Shown piece by piece: positions 1-9,331 of a stretch of 64,000 bases of DNA. The notes below the pieces were generated by a model, which was not told where the DNA came from, did not search any database, and saw only the letters and a list, made by a program, of their open reading frames with translations. The stretch lies in contig JAUJNI010000001.1 in assembly GCA_030446465.1 (NCBI GenBank), forward strand, positions 295,859-359,858, given 5' to 3'. The position numbers were made by a program, and so were the translations under genes. The stretch comes from Actinomycetota bacterium (GTDB lineage: Bacteria; Actinomycetota; CADDZG01; WHSQ01). Each line of letters starts with the position of its first letter. Position 1 is the first letter of the stretch.

Positions 1-363
1 GAGGGCGCGGCTGCGGCATACCGCCGAGCCCTCGAGCTCGAGCCGGGCCACGCCGATGCTAGAAGCGCACTGGCGACGGTCGAGCTCCTCGTGAGGGCTA
101 AGCCCGGCGACGAGGCAGCCTTGAGGGAGCGGCTGGCCGCCGATCCTGCCGATGTCGATGCAACGACGTCCATGGCCGATCTCCGAGCCGCCGCCGGTGA
201 CTTCGGCGAAGCCTTTTCCATACTCCTCGAAGGCGTGAGGCAGACCTCGGGGGACGACCGGGAGCGGGTCAGAAAACACCTCGTCGGCTTGCTCGACGCT
301 CTTCCTCCCGACGATCCGCGCGCGATGTCGGCTCGCCGTGCCCTTTCCCTGGCGCTCTATTAG
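1..363 (+). CDS. C-terminal part of a TPR/thioredoxin-like co-chaperone (YbbN/CnoX-like), 5' truncated by the window
   Basis: The frame is open from base 1 to the TAG at 361-363, so the start lies outside the window. The visible 120 residues are alanine- and leucine-rich helical repeats of TPR type: a first unit ending in ALELEPGHADA, then a negative-design stretch (LRERLAADPADVDA), then a long helix. The ending DDPRAMSARRALSLALY closely resembles the end of actinobacterial YbbN/CnoX proteins, where a thioredoxin domain precedes a TPR tail. The thioredoxin part is not visible, so any redox role is inferred from the tail only. It could be another TPR protein. Confidence 0.6.
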   Translation, partial: EGAAAAYRRALELEPGHADARSALATVELLVRAKPGDEAALRERLAADPADVDATTSMADLRAAAGDFGEAFSILLEGVRQTSGDDRERVRKHLVGLLDALPPDDPRAMSARRALSLALY

Positions 364-409
364 ATGGACGGGCCCCGCGTCGAAGCGAGCGTTGCATGAT
401 TCGGGTCAC

Positions 410-1297
410 GTGAGAGTTCTCGTGGTGTCCAACGCCTCCTCGGGGTCATCCAACGAGGAGACCCTTCGGGCGGTACAGAACGCCCTGAAACCACTCGGAG
501 AGGTCTCGTCGCTTCAGCCCTCGGCCGGCGATTCCCCGACCGACGAGCTGACCTCAGCCGTCGACGGCACGGATCTGGTCGTGGTGGCGGGGGGCGACGG
601 CACGATGAACCACACCGTCAATGCTCTTGCGAACCGGCTCGACGATTTCACCCTCGCCGTGGTGCCAATGGGCACCGGCAACGACTTCGCCAGGACGCTG
701 GGGCTGCGCGACGATCCGGTCGCCGTGGCCTCCGGGCTGGTGGACGGGCGTGAACGAGTGGTTGACGTCTCCAGGGCGTCCGGCCCCGGCGTCGAGCGCC
801 TCTTCTTGAACGCCTGCATGGGGGGCTTTCCCGTTCGGGTCAACCAGGAGATCGACGAGGACACGAAAAAGCGATTTGGTCCTTTGGCGTTCTGGGTTGG
901 CGGACTCAAGGCGGCTGCCGATCTGACCCGCTCGACGGTCGAAGTGGCGGGTGCTCGAGTCGAAGAGGTGGTGGCCGTTGGAGTGGGAAACGGCAGGACC
1001 TGTGGCGGAGGGATAGAGGTGTGGCCTCACGCCTTGCCCGACGACGGCTCGCTAAACGTCTGCGCGATGCCGGCGGACACCATCCCCGCCGCGCTCAAGC
1101 TCGCCGCCAAGGTCAAGGGGGCCAGTCACGAGGAGTTAGAGGATGTCTTTACCTCGAGTGGACGACGCATCGAGATCTGGTCGGAGCCACCGGTCGAGTT
1201 CAACGTCGACGGGGAGCTGGTCGGGCTAAAGACCCCCGCAACCTTCGAGATCGTGTCCTCGATCCGAGTGAGAGTGCCCGCGAAGTCGTCTTCGTAG
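410..1297 (+). CDS. Diacylglycerol kinase family (YegS/LCB5-like) lipid kinase
   Basis: A 295-residue protein of the DAGK catalytic-domain family, which phosphorylates diacylglycerol or related lipids at the inner membrane face. The nucleotide-binding glycine motif VVVAGGDGTMNHTVNAL lies near residues 54-70, and the family motif MGTGNDFART follows. The C-terminal beta-rich half contains the DG-type FNVDGE segment expected in this fold. I chose GTG at 410 because the protein then begins VRVLVVSN, the usual first strand; the upstream ATG at 338 would add unrelated residues inside the preceding gene. The exact substrate cannot be told from sequence. Confidence 0.85.
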   Translation: MRVLVVSNASSGSSNEETLRAVQNALKPLGEVSSLQPSAGDSPTDELTSAVDGTDLVVVAGGDGTMNHTVNALANRLDDFTLAVVPMGTGNDFARTLGLRDDPVAVASGLVDGRERVVDVSRASGPGVERLFLNACMGGFPVRVNQEIDEDTKKRFGPLAFWVGGLKAAADLTRSTVEVAGARVEEVVAVGVGNGRTCGGGIEVWPHALPDDGSLNVCAMPADTIPAALKLAAKVKGASHEELEDVFTSSGRRIEIWSEPPVEFNVDGELVGLKTPATFEIVSSIRVRVPAKSSS

Positions 1298-1329
1298 GTT
1301 CAAAGTCACCGTGACCTGATTCCCTCTCG

Positions 1330-1683
1330 TCAGGCGTTGCTGGTGTCGACCACACAAAAGAGGTTGCCGTCGGGATCCTTCAGCACGACGAAGTCCTCAT
1401 CCGGCTCGGGCGTCCGTGGGTGGCGCATCGCTCCAAGTGCCACTAGACGCTCCACCTCACCTGCCTGGTCGTTCGTGTAAAGGTCGAAGTGGAATCGGTT
1501 CTTGCCTGAGGGCTTCTCGGGGACCTGTTGCAAAGAGACGTTTGGGCTTCTCCCACTGGTGTCTTGAAGGATCACCCAGCCATCCTCGGGAGGTCGTTTA
1601 GGGGCGTAGTGAAGCGCCTCGCTCCAGAACGCCAACATCTTGTCGAACTGGTTGCACTCGATAACGACCGATCCGATTTTCAA
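1330..1683 (-). CDS. VOC (glyoxalase/bleomycin-resistance fold) family protein
   Basis: A 117-residue single-module vicinal-oxygen-chelate protein. It begins MKIGSVVIECNQFDKMLAFW, the typical first strand and helix of the family, and ends with the DPDGNLFCVVD strand found in most VOC proteins. A metal-ligand-like pattern is present (H and E in FHFDLYT and LFCVVD), but the ligand set is incomplete to the eye. Members include dioxygenases, lyases and resistance proteins, so the reaction is not predictable. It converges on the upstream lipid-kinase gene and is transcribed in the direction of the sdh genes. Confidence 0.8.
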   Translation of the reverse strand: MKIGSVVIECNQFDKMLAFWSEALHYAPKRPPEDGWVILQDTSGRSPNVSLQQVPEKPSGKNRFHFDLYTNDQAGEVERLVALGAMRHPRTPEPDEDFVVLKDPDGNLFCVVDTSNA

Positions 1684-1743
1684 TTGGGCAACCTCCCGTG
1701 AAATGCCGGCGTGTCCCCCGAATATAAGGCCGACGAGGGGGCT

Positions 1744-2334
1744 CTACCGGTTGAGGATCTGGTACGCCGCGAGCGCGGTGATCTCGTGCAGCAGCTCTTT
1801 GAGCTTGGTCGTCCGGCTCCTGTTGAGCTCTTCGTAGGACGCCCAGCTTGCGTAGGCCTCCTCGAAACCGAGGTCTCGAGCCATGGTCTTGATGCGTTCC
1901 GAATGGAGGGGGTCGGAGACGAGCAACACGGTGTCGATGCCCTCGTGGCTGGCGATGTGCCCAACCTCCTCCAGGCTCTCCAGCGTCGTGCGTCCCTCGG
2001 CCTCCCGTCGCAAGCTGGACTCGGGGATTCCCCGCGCGACCAGGTAGTTGGCACCGGCCTCCGACTCGGTAAATCGGTCTCCCTCTGCCTTGCCCCCGGT
2101 CACGATCACGATGTCTGAGAGATCCTCGTTGTAGAGGAATAACGCGTGGTCGAGGCGCGCCTTGAAAACCGGGGAGGGCTCGCCGTCGTATTGGGCGGCC
2201 CCCAGCACGACGATTGCGTCCGCTCCCCGAACCTCGTCAACCCGTGACTGCTGCCAGATGTTGAATCCGAGGAAGGCCGGGTAGCCCACGAGCAGGAGAA
2301 CCAGCAAAACGACTACCAGCCGCCATCTCTTCAC
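1744..2334 (-). CDS. YdcF/SanA-like DUF218 membrane-anchored protein
   Basis: A 196-residue protein with one N-terminal membrane segment (residues 5-24) and a DUF218 domain. Hallmarks are ADAIVVLGAAQYDGEPSP at the first strand, IVIVTGGKAEGDRFTESEA in the middle and a VLLVSDPLHSERI strand-helix. The family includes SanA and ElyC, linked to envelope integrity, and YdcF, which binds S-adenosylmethionine; no reaction is firmly established. It lies just downstream of sdhB on the same strand, but the 40-base gap does not show that they are co-transcribed. Confidence 0.8.
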   Translation of the reverse strand: MKRWRLVVVLLVLLLVGYPAFLGFNIWQQSRVDEVRGADAIVVLGAAQYDGEPSPVFKARLDHALFLYNEDLSDIVIVTGGKAEGDRFTESEAGANYLVARGIPESSLRREAEGRTTLESLEEVGHIASHEGIDTVLLVSDPLHSERIKTMARDLGFEEAYASWASYEELNRSRTTKLKELLHEITALAAYQILNR

Positions 2335-2374
2335 GATGCGAGGGTAGGGCAGAGTGGGGCGCTAGTGCTGGAAG

Positions 2375-3079
2375 TCAGAAGGTGTCGTAGAGGGCGGCCC
2401 TCTTGACCTCCTGGATGGCCTTCGTCACCTTGATGCCTCGGGGGCACGCCGCGGTGCAGTTGAACGCAGTTCGGCACTTGAAGACGCCGCCCTTGCCCGA
2501 GAGGATCTGCAGCCGCTCCCTGGAGCCATAATCGCGCGAGTCGAAGATGAAGCGGTGCGCGTTCACGATCGCCGCCGGCCCCACGTACTCCGTGTCGCTC
2601 CAGAAGATGGGACAGGAGGTCGTGCAGGCAGCACAGAGGATGCACTTGGTGGTGTCGTCGAAACGCTCTCGCTCGTCGGGCGTCTGGATGCGTTCGCGGG
2701 CCGGTTCGTGAGCGTCGGGGTCCGGTATGAGCCACGGCTTCACCGCCCGATAGCCCGCGAAGAACGGCTCCATGTCGACGATGAAGTCCTTGATCACCGG
2801 GAGACCGCGCATCGGCTCGACCGTGACCGGTTGCTTCATGTCCTTGACCAGGACCTTGCAGGCGAGGGCATTCACTCCGTTGATCAGCATGGTGTCGGAG
2901 CCGCAGATCCCGTGAGCGCACGACCTGCGCAGAGCAAGCGAGGAATCGTGGCGCCACTTCACCTGATGGAGACAGTCGAGGAGCCGATCCATCGGATCCG
3001 CCTCAACGGTGTACTCCTCGAAGTGAGGCTCCCCGTCTGTCTCGGGGTTGAACCTCAAGAGCCTGAGGTGAACTTTCAC
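2375..3079 (-). CDS. sdhB: Succinate dehydrogenase iron-sulfur subunit SdhB
   Basis: A 234-residue subunit that carries electrons from the flavoprotein to quinone in complex II. The [2Fe-2S] region reads SCAHGICGSD...LAC, with Asp in place of the third Cys, as also occurs in E. coli SdhB. The C-terminal half has CILCAACTTSCP and CRTAFNCTAACPRG for the [4Fe-4S] and [3Fe-4S] centres. GTG at 3079-3077 is chosen as start: the SdhA stop TAG ends on the same G (TAGTG overlap), and the protein then starts [13 protein letters not shown], typical for the family. Translation is probably coupled to sdhA. Confidence 0.95.
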   Translation of the reverse strand: MKVHLRLLRFNPETDGEPHFEEYTVEADPMDRLLDCLHQVKWRHDSSLALRRSCAHGICGSDTMLINGVNALACKVLVKDMKQPVTVEPMRGLPVIKDFIVDMEPFFAGYRAVKPWLIPDPDAHEPARERIQTPDERERFDDTTKCILCAACTTSCPIFWSDTEYVGPAAIVNAHRFIFDSRDYGSRERLQILSGKGGVFKCRTAFNCTAACPRGIKVTKAIQEVKRAALYDTF

Positions 3080-4815
3080 TAGTACTTCCTTTCGACTGGC
3101 TCGTACCGTCCCGCGACGACGTCCTTGTAGCCCAGCTCGGTAGTGCCGTCGTCCCGTTTGTAGATAAAGGTGTGCTTCATCCAGTGGTCGTCTTCCCGCA
3201 GCTGGTGGTCCTCTCGATAGTGGCCCCCGCGACTCTCGGTGCGAGCTCTTGCCGAAACCACCAAGGCCTCGGCCATGTCGACCATGAAGCCCAGTTCCAT
3301 GTGCTCGACCAGCTCGGTGTTGAAGATCTTGCTGCGGTCCTTGACCTTCGACCTGCCGAGACGCTGTCTCAGCCGGGCGATCTCCTCGAGGCAGTGGGCG
3401 AGCGACTCTTCGGTACGGACGACCGACGCTTTGTCCCACATCTCATCCTGGAGAGCCGTGCGCACTTCTGCCGACGACTCGAGGCTCTCGCCGTCCATCA
3501 GCCAGGCGATCCAGTCTTGGGAGGGCTTGTGAGCATCGTCCGGGATGTCGAGAAGGTCATTCCCTAATGCGTGCTCCGCCATGGCCACGCCGCCGCGCCG
3601 ACCGAAGACCACGAGGTCCAACAGTGAGTTGGTCCCCAACCGGTTGGCCCCGTGTACCGAGACGCAGGCACACTCCCCGGCCGCGTACAAGCCCGGGACG
3701 ATGTCGCCCTCGTGGTTTCGCAGGACCTCGGCCTGAACGTTGGTGGGTATCCCCCCCATTGCGTAGTGCGCGGTGGGAACGATGGGGACCCCCTCTTTCA
3801 ATGGGTCGACGCCGAGATAGGTCCGTGAGAACTCGGTGATGTCGGGCAGCTTCTTTTCGACGACCTCCGGGTCGACCCCAGTGACGTCCAACAAGATGTA
3901 GTCGCGATCTGGCCCGGTCCCCCTGCCCTCTTTGATCTCGAAGAACTCGGCGCGCGACACCATGTCTCGGGGGGCCAGGTCCTTGATGGTGGGGGCGTAG
4001 CGCTCCATGAAACGTTCGCCGTCGGAGTTCCTCAGGATGCCTCCTTCTCCGCGCGCCGCCTCGGACAAGAGGATGCCGAGTCTGTAGAGGCCCGTGGGGT
4101 GGAACTGAAAGAACTCCATGTCTTCGAGGGGAAGGCCGCGGCGATAGACGACGCCGGGACCGTCCCCGGTGAGGGTGTGGGCGTTCGAGGTGATCTTGAA
4201 CATCTTTCCGTAGCCGCCGGTCGCGAACAGCACCGACTTGGCGCGGAAGACGTGAAGCGCCCCGGACGCAAGCTCGTAGGCGACTATCCCTGCGCACGAC
4301 CCATCGACCAGCAGGAGGTCGACGACGAAGAACTCGTTGTAGAACTCGACGCCTTCCTTGTTGCACTGCTGGAAGAGGGTCTGGAGGATCATGTGTCCCG
4401 TGCGGTCGGCCGCATAACAGGAGCGCCTCACGGCCGCTTCGCCGTGGTTACGGGTGTGCCCCCCAAACCTGCGCTGGTCGATCCTGCCTTCGGGTGTTCG
4501 GTTGAAGGGCAGGCCCATGCGCTCGAGCTCGAGCACCGAGTCGACCGCCTCTTTGCACATGATGTCGACCGCGTCCTGATCGGCGAGGAAGTCGCTCCCC
4601 TTCACCGTGTCGAAGGCGTGCCACTCCCAACTGTCTTCTTCGACGTTGGCCAGGGCCGCGCACATGCCACCCTGGGCGGCTCCCGTGTGCGACCTCGTCG
4701 GGTAGAGCTTGGAGACCACCGCGGTCTTGCATCTCTTCCCGGCCTCGAGAGCTGCTCTCAAGCCAGCTCCGCCGGCGCCGACGATGACTGCGTCGTAGTG
4801 ATGGACCTGGACCAA
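3079..4815 (-). CDS. sdhA: Succinate dehydrogenase flavoprotein subunit SdhA
   Basis: A 578-residue flavoprotein that oxidises succinate to fumarate. The N-terminal dinucleotide-binding motif is [18 protein letters not shown], and the covalent-FAD histidine is in [12 protein letters not shown]. Family motifs [23 protein letters not shown] and the C-terminal [11 protein letters not shown] arm are all present. Length is normal. It is 4 bases downstream of the SdhD stop and overlaps the sdhB start by one base, forming a three-gene unit sdhD-sdhA-sdhB. Confidence 0.96.
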   Translation of the reverse strand: MVQVHHYDAVIVGAGGAGLRAALEAGKRCKTAVVSKLYPTRSHTGAAQGGMCAALANVEEDSWEWHAFDTVKGSDFLADQDAVDIMCKEAVDSVLELERMGLPFNRTPEGRIDQRRFGGHTRNHGEAAVRRSCYAADRTGHMILQTLFQQCNKEGVEFYNEFFVVDLLLVDGSCAGIVAYELASGALHVFRAKSVLFATGGYGKMFKITSNAHTLTGDGPGVVYRRGLPLEDMEFFQFHPTGLYRLGILLSEAARGEGGILRNSDGERFMERYAPTIKDLAPRDMVSRAEFFEIKEGRGTGPDRDYILLDVTGVDPEVVEKKLPDITEFSRTYLGVDPLKEGVPIVPTAHYAMGGIPTNVQAEVLRNHEGDIVPGLYAAGECACVSVHGANRLGTNSLLDLVVFGRRGGVAMAEHALGNDLLDIPDDAHKPSQDWIAWLMDGESLESSAEVRTALQDEMWDKASVVRTEESLAHCLEEIARLRQRLGRSKVKDRSKIFNTELVEHMELGFMVDMAEALVVSARARTESRGGHYREDHQLREDDHWMKHTFIYKRDDGTTELGYKDVVAGRYEPVERKY

Positions 4816-4819
4816 CGGC

Positions 4820-5239
4820 CTACCCGCCGCCCGCGGGGTCGAAGGTGACGATCACTGCGGTCCCCATCACCATCGCGATGGCCGTCAGCGTGTACAGCGT
4901 GGCTTTGATAGTGGTTCGGACCGGAGCCCGGCGCACGTAATCGTCGATGATGATCCGAAGGCCGTTGACCCCGTGAATGAGCGCAAGGACCAGGAGGGCC
5001 CAGTCAAAGGTCTTCCATCCCACGTTGCTCCAGCGCTGTGACACGAAGGCGAAATTGACTCTGTCAACACCGGCGTCCACCAGATGCATGATGTAGAGGT
5101 GGATTAGCACCAGGAACAGCAGCACCACTCCTGACAATCGCATGAAGAACCACCACCAGACCTCCCTGCTGGAAGGACGGCGGTCGGCCTTGAACGCGTC
5201 TGGCTTGTGCTTTTTGTAGACGTCTAGAACGGTCGCCAC
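4820..5239 (-). CDS. sdhD: Succinate dehydrogenase membrane anchor (SdhD/SdhC-type)
   Basis: A 139-residue protein with three membrane segments (about residues 32-53, 77-98 and 112-132). Histidines in [12 protein letters not shown] and in [17 protein letters not shown] match the heme- and quinone-site helices of Sdh anchors, and the HGxxGLRxIxxDY pattern is diagnostic. Complex II usually has two anchors, sdhC and sdhD. Here the upstream neighbour is a divergent gene starting 47 bases away, so no sdhC is adjacent. Either sdhC is elsewhere or this complex works with one anchor type. Confidence 0.85.
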   Translation of the reverse strand: MATVLDVYKKHKPDAFKADRRPSSREVWWWFFMRLSGVVLLFLVLIHLYIMHLVDAGVDRVNFAFVSQRWSNVGWKTFDWALLVLALIHGVNGLRIIIDDYVRRAPVRTTIKATLYTLTAIAMVMGTAVIVTFDPAGGG

Positions 5240-5286
5240 GTGGAGCGAAATCCTAACCTCGGCGCTCAGGCACTAGCATCCTTGCG

Positions 5287-6867
5287 ATGACCAAAGAAAG
5301 ACGCACGGATTCGGGCATTGAGATAAAGCCCGTCTACGAGCCCTCTCAGCCAAGCGCGGATCCGGCAGCAGAGCTGGGTAGCCCGGGCGAGTGGCCTTAC
5401 GCCCGTGGGATCTACCGGGGCATGTACCGGGAGCGACTGTGGACGATGCGCCAGTACGCGGGGTTCGGAAGCCCGGACGAGACCAACGCCCGCTTCCGCT
5501 ACCTGTTGTCCGCGGGCCAGACCGGCCTGTCCGTCGCCTTCGACCTCCCTACTCAGATGGGCTACGACTCGGACGCCGCCAAGGCGGCCGGCGAGGTGGG
5601 GCGCGTCGGGGTGGCGATCGACTCGCTGGCCGACATGGAGGCGTTGTTGGACGGCATTCCGCTCGAGGAGGTCTCGACCTCCATGACGATCAATGCGACA
5701 GCATCGATCTTGTTGCTGCTGTACGAGCTTGTCGCGGAGAAACAAGGGGTGCCGCCCGAGCGCATCACCGGCACCACCCAAAACGACATTCTCAAGGAGT
5801 ACACGGCCCGGGGCACCTACATCTATCCGCCTAAGCCCTCGATGCGGATCGTGACCGACCTCTTCGCCTACTGCCGAGACCGGCTCCCGCGCTGGAACAC
5901 GATCTCGATCAGCGGCTATCACATGCGAGAGGCCGGCAGCACCGCCGTGCAGGAAGTCGCGTTCACAATCGCCGACGCAATCGCTTATGTCGAGGCAGCC
6001 CTCGAGGCAGGTCTGGCGGTCGACGACTTCGCCCCTCGCCTTTCCTTTTTCTTCGCCTGCCACATGAGCTTCTTCGAGGAGGTGGCCAAGTTCCGGGCAG
6101 CGCGAAGGCTGTGGGCCAAGATAATGAGGGATCGCTTCCACGCCAGGGACGCCAAGTCGATGATGTTGCGGTTCCACACGCAGACCGGAGGCGCGACGCT
6201 CACCGCTCAACAACCCGAGAACAACATCGTCCGTACGGCGTTGGAGGCGCTGGCTGCCGTTCTCGGCGGAACGCAAAGCCTGCACACCAACTCATTCGAC
6301 GAGGCGCTCGCTCTACCGAGCCAGAAGGCCGCGACCGTGGCGCTGCGAACGCAACAGGTCATCGGCTACGAGTCCGGCGTCACCGACACCGCGGATCCTT
6401 TGGGGGGATCCTGGTTCGTCGAGTCGCTCACGCAAGAGATCGAGGAGCGTGCGTGCGACTATCTCGATCGCATCGACGCCATGGGAGGAGCGGTCGAAGC
6501 GATCGAATCGGGGTGGATGAAGGATGAAATCGAAGACGCCGCCTACCGCATCGCCAAGGGAGTGGAGTCCGGCAGCCGTCCGGTGGTCGGCGTCAATAGG
6601 TTCGTTGCCGACGAGGAGGAGTCCCTCGAGCTCCACCAACCGGATCCAGAGTTCAACCGCCGCCAGATCGAGCGTCTGGAACGTCTCAGAAAGCAGCGCG
6701 ATCAGGGGGCTGTCGATGCGGCGCTGAAATCGCTTGGAGAAGCCGCCCGAGGCAACGACAACCTGCTCTATCCGATGAAAGAGGCGCTGGCGGCCTATGC
6801 GACCCTCGGAGAGGTCTCAGACGTCCTGCGCGAGGTGTTCGGCGAGTACGAGCCCCGAACCATCTGA
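5287..6867 (+). CDS. Methylmalonyl-CoA mutase, large (catalytic) subunit lacking the B12 domain
   Basis: A 526-residue TIM-barrel subunit of the coenzyme-B12-dependent acyl-CoA mutases, which interconvert methylmalonyl-CoA and succinyl-CoA. The substrate-site tyrosine is kept in [10 protein letters not shown] and the carboxylate-binding arginine in [10 protein letters not shown]. Isobutyryl-CoA mutases have Phe and Gln there, so methylmalonyl-CoA is the likely substrate. The characteristic [15 protein letters not shown] and [15 protein letters not shown] segments follow. The protein stops before the cobalamin-binding domain, so a separate small subunit is needed and is not in this window. The gene is divergent from sdhD, which consumes the product succinate. 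Confidence 0.9.
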   Translation: MTKERRTDSGIEIKPVYEPSQPSADPAAELGSPGEWPYARGIYRGMYRERLWTMRQYAGFGSPDETNARFRYLLSAGQTGLSVAFDLPTQMGYDSDAAKAAGEVGRVGVAIDSLADMEALLDGIPLEEVSTSMTINATASILLLLYELVAEKQGVPPERITGTTQNDILKEYTARGTYIYPPKPSMRIVTDLFAYCRDRLPRWNTISISGYHMREAGSTAVQEVAFTIADAIAYVEAALEAGLAVDDFAPRLSFFFACHMSFFEEVAKFRAARRLWAKIMRDRFHARDAKSMMLRFHTQTGGATLTAQQPENNIVRTALEALAAVLGGTQSLHTNSFDEALALPSQKAATVALRTQQVIGYESGVTDTADPLGGSWFVESLTQEIEERACDYLDRIDAMGGAVEAIESGWMKDEIEDAAYRIAKGVESGSRPVVGVNRFVADEEESLELHQPDPEFNRRQIERLERLRKQRDQGAVDAALKSLGEAARGNDNLLYPMKEALAAYATLGEVSDVLREVFGEYEPRTI

Positions 6868-6893
6868 TGAGATTTGCGGGAACGAAACCCTAG

Positions 6894-7595
6894 ATGACGG
6901 TCGAACAAGTCGCCGTCATAGGTGGCACGGGGGAAGAGGGCCTGGGCCTGGCCCTCAGGTGGGCTCGAGCGGGAATCGGCATCGTGATCGGATCTCGCAG
7001 CGCGGAGCGCGCCGACCAGGCCGCTACTCGTGTGACCGAGCTGGTTCCCGGGGCGTCGGCTAGAGGGCTCGAGAACCCGGATGCGGCGGCGGCCGGCTCT
7101 GTCGTGGTCGTTGCCGTCCCCTTCGAGGGCCAGGCGACGATCTACAAATCGATCGCCGGCCACCTCCGGCAGGATGCCGTCGTAATCGATTGCACGGTGC
7201 CCGTTGCTGCCGCGGTTGGAGGAAAGGCGACCAACGTCCTCGGCGTGTGGCAGGGCTCCGCAGCGCAACAGGCCGCGTCCCTGATTCCCAAGGGGGTGCA
7301 GCTGTGCGGCGCCTTCCACTCCTTGTCGGCGGTTGCCTTGCACGACCTCAATTCCTCTCTCGAAGGAGACGTGCTTGTCTGCGGACCAAGAACGGCAAAG
7401 CCAGTCGTACGGCGGCTCGTCGAGGCGATCGAGCACCTGCGCTTCGTGGACGCCGGACCTCTGGACAACGCGCGAATCGTCGAACCCATCACTGCGCTCT
7501 TGATCGGGATCAACCACCGCTACAAAGTTGACAGGGCCGGGATCCGCATCACCGGCCTCCCTCGAGAAGAGCAAGCACCAGGGCCCGCCGAATGA
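6894..7595 (+). CDS. npdG: NADPH-dependent F420 reductase
   Basis: A 233-residue protein that transfers hydride between NADPH and the deazaflavin coenzyme F420. The N-terminal Rossmann motif AVIGGTGEEGLGLALRWA and the NADP-selecting IGSRSAERA (arginine after the second strand) are both clear. The conserved family segment GAFHSLSAVALHDL lies mid-protein, and VEPITALLIGINHRYK near the end. It is the main evidence here that the organism uses F420. The stop overlaps the start of the next gene (ATGA at 7592). Confidence 0.9.
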   Translation: MTVEQVAVIGGTGEEGLGLALRWARAGIGIVIGSRSAERADQAATRVTELVPGASARGLENPDAAAAGSVVVVAVPFEGQATIYKSIAGHLRQDAVVIDCTVPVAAAVGGKATNVLGVWQGSAAQQAASLIPKGVQLCGAFHSLSAVALHDLNSSLEGDVLVCGPRTAKPVVRRLVEAIEHLRFVDAGPLDNARIVEPITALLIGINHRYKVDRAGIRITGLPREEQAPGPAE

Positions 7596-8659
7596 CGACG
7601 AAAACGGTGCCGCCGCCGCTGCAGGTCACCGCGGCCTACGCGTGGAGGTTCCTCGTCATAGTCGGCGCGTCGGCGGTAGTTGTCTATGCGCTCATCAAGC
7701 TTCACGTTGTCGTGATCCCGGTCATCGCCGCGCTGTTCATCACCACGTTCCTCAGCCCTCCGGTCGGGTGGCTCGAACGCAGGGGGTGGAAGCGCAGCCT
7801 CGCGAGCGTTGCCGTCGTCGTTGCCGCGTTGTTGCTTCTGGGCGGGTTCATCGCGCTTGTGGCGCCGCAGGTCGCCCGCGAGCTTGGAGCGATGGGCGAG
7901 GCGGTCAAACAGGGATTCCGGCAGGCGACCGATTACCTCGTGAACTCCCCACTCGACTTGTCCCGCGAGCAGATCGACAACTACATCGATTCAGGCTTCG
8001 AGCAGCTCGAGAAGAATCGGGAGGAGATCGCGAGTGGGCTGTTGCTTGGCGCCGTGAAGGTGACGCAGTTTGTCGCTGAGACGCTGCTGGCCCTCGTGCT
8101 TACGTTCTTCTTGGTGAAGGACGGGCCGGAGATGTGGGCCTGGTTCACCGGTCACTTCGACCGTCGGGCCGCGGTGCACGTACGTGCACTCGGGGAGCGG
8201 GCCTGGAACGCCATGGGTGCTTACCTTCGAGGCGCTGCTCTGGTCGGCGTTGTCGATGCGGTACTCATCGGCATTGCTCTGCTCGTCGTCGGCGTTCCAC
8301 TCGTAGCGCCCCTCATGGTCCTGCAGTTCTTCGGAGCTTTCTTTCCGCTTGTCGGAGCCGTTGTAGCCGGTGCCGTGGCCACCCTCGTAGCCCTGGTGAC
8401 TCAAGGTCCGCTGGCCGCGCTCATCATCGCTGCCGCCATCCTGGTGATCCAACAGGTCGAAGGCCACGTCCTCCAACCAGTGGTCATCGGTCGAGCCGTG
8501 AAGCTCCACCCGGTTGTGATCCTGCTATCGCTGTCGGCAGGCGCGGTGCTCGGCGGCGTCGTGGGCGCCTTTCTGGCCGTTCCGGTCGCAGCAATTGCAT
8601 CGAGTGCTGGGAACTATGCGAACTCACTTCGGCACAGGGAGGAAGTAGCCACCAGCTAA
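7592..8659 (+). CDS. AI-2E family transporter (PerM/YdiK-like)
   Basis: A 355-residue polytopic protein with about eight membrane segments and an amphipathic soluble region around residues 85-145. Family signs include HVVVIPVIAALFITTFLSPP in the first transmembrane pair, FFLVKDGPEMW after the soluble part, and the C-terminal IQQVEGHVLQPVVIGRAVKL motif. Family members export small molecules or exchange ions; the autoinducer-2 role holds for few of them. It is translationally coupled to npdG, although no functional link is evident. Confidence 0.85.
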   Translation: MTTKTVPPPLQVTAAYAWRFLVIVGASAVVVYALIKLHVVVIPVIAALFITTFLSPPVGWLERRGWKRSLASVAVVVAALLLLGGFIALVAPQVARELGAMGEAVKQGFRQATDYLVNSPLDLSREQIDNYIDSGFEQLEKNREEIASGLLLGAVKVTQFVAETLLALVLTFFLVKDGPEMWAWFTGHFDRRAAVHVRALGERAWNAMGAYLRGAALVGVVDAVLIGIALLVVGVPLVAPLMVLQFFGAFFPLVGAVVAGAVATLVALVTQGPLAALIIAAAILVIQQVEGHVLQPVVIGRAVKLHPVVILLSLSAGAVLGGVVGAFLAVPVAAIASSAGNYANSLRHREEVATS

Positions 8660-8694
8660 CAACTACTGATACCCGGGAACGCGCCCATAAGAAA

Positions 8695-8719
8695 GGGGCC
8701 CGGCTGATTGCCGGGCCCC
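8695..8719 (-). terminator. Rho-independent terminator for the minus-strand lipoprotein gene
   Basis: A perfect 10-bp stem (GGGGCCCGGC / GCCGGGCCCC) closes a 5-base loop. Read on the minus strand, the hairpin is followed by TTTCTTATGGG, a short T-rich run. It therefore fits termination of the gene at 8795-9304, and may also stop read-through from the plus-strand AI-2E gene. Confidence 0.65.
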
Positions 8720-8794
8720 TGTGGCACTTGCCTGTAGGTCTAGTAGTTCGTGTAAAGCAGTGGTTGTTGGTCGTCTTTGACGAGGTCACGATCC

Positions 8795-9304
8795 CTAGTT
8801 GGAAGGGGCGTAGCAGGGGGTGTTGCCCCCGATGAAGGCGAGCTTGGACAGCGAGTTCACGTAGAGCTGGAAATTGAAGTCTCCGAGGTTCAGGTAGGCG
8901 GAAGGAGCGTCGGAGGTCCCCTCTTGGACCACCACCTCGTAACCGTTGTCCCGCCAGAAGCCGACTGCCTCGTCGAACAGCCTGGCGCCGTCGTCCTCGA
9001 GCTGGATCTCCACTCCGTAGGAGGCGTACACGAGGTCTTTGTCCGTCTCGCACGGCTTGGTCGACCCGTTGTCACCCTGGGCGCTGACGACAGCGTCTGA
9101 AGCGGCCGCCTGGCCGGTTGCGTCGACGAGGGTGGTCACCTGGCGTAGCGCCTCAGACATCTGTTCGGGCTTGCCCTGGAACCGGGGGAGCGCAGCACTT
9201 TGAGAGCGATCGGGCGAGGAATCCTTGTCCGTCTGCTGAGGCGGAGAACCGCAGGCGACCGACACCAGCAGCAGCCCAATCAACAGAGCTCTCGTGAACT
9301 TCAT
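8795..9304 (-). CDS. Small secreted lipoprotein of unknown function
   Basis: A 169-residue protein with a lipoprotein signal: MKFTRALLIGLLLVSVAC, cleavage expected before Cys18. A Ser/Pro/Gln/Asp-rich linker is followed by a compact alpha-beta domain of about 120 residues. That domain contains two further cysteines, in KPCETDKD and near the C-terminus (GGNTPCYAPSN), which could pair. I do not recognise the family. The gene stands alone and has its own terminator. Confidence 0.7.
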   Translation of the reverse strand: MKFTRALLIGLLLVSVACGSPPQQTDKDSSPDRSQSAALPRFQGKPEQMSEALRQVTTLVDATGQAAASDAVVSAQGDNGSTKPCETDKDLVYASYGVEIQLEDDGARLFDEAVGFWRDNGYEVVVQEGTSDAPSAYLNLGDFNFQLYVNSLSKLAFIGGNTPCYAPSN

Positions 9305-9331
9305 GGCCTCAGTCTAGTGCCGGTTACGGCC

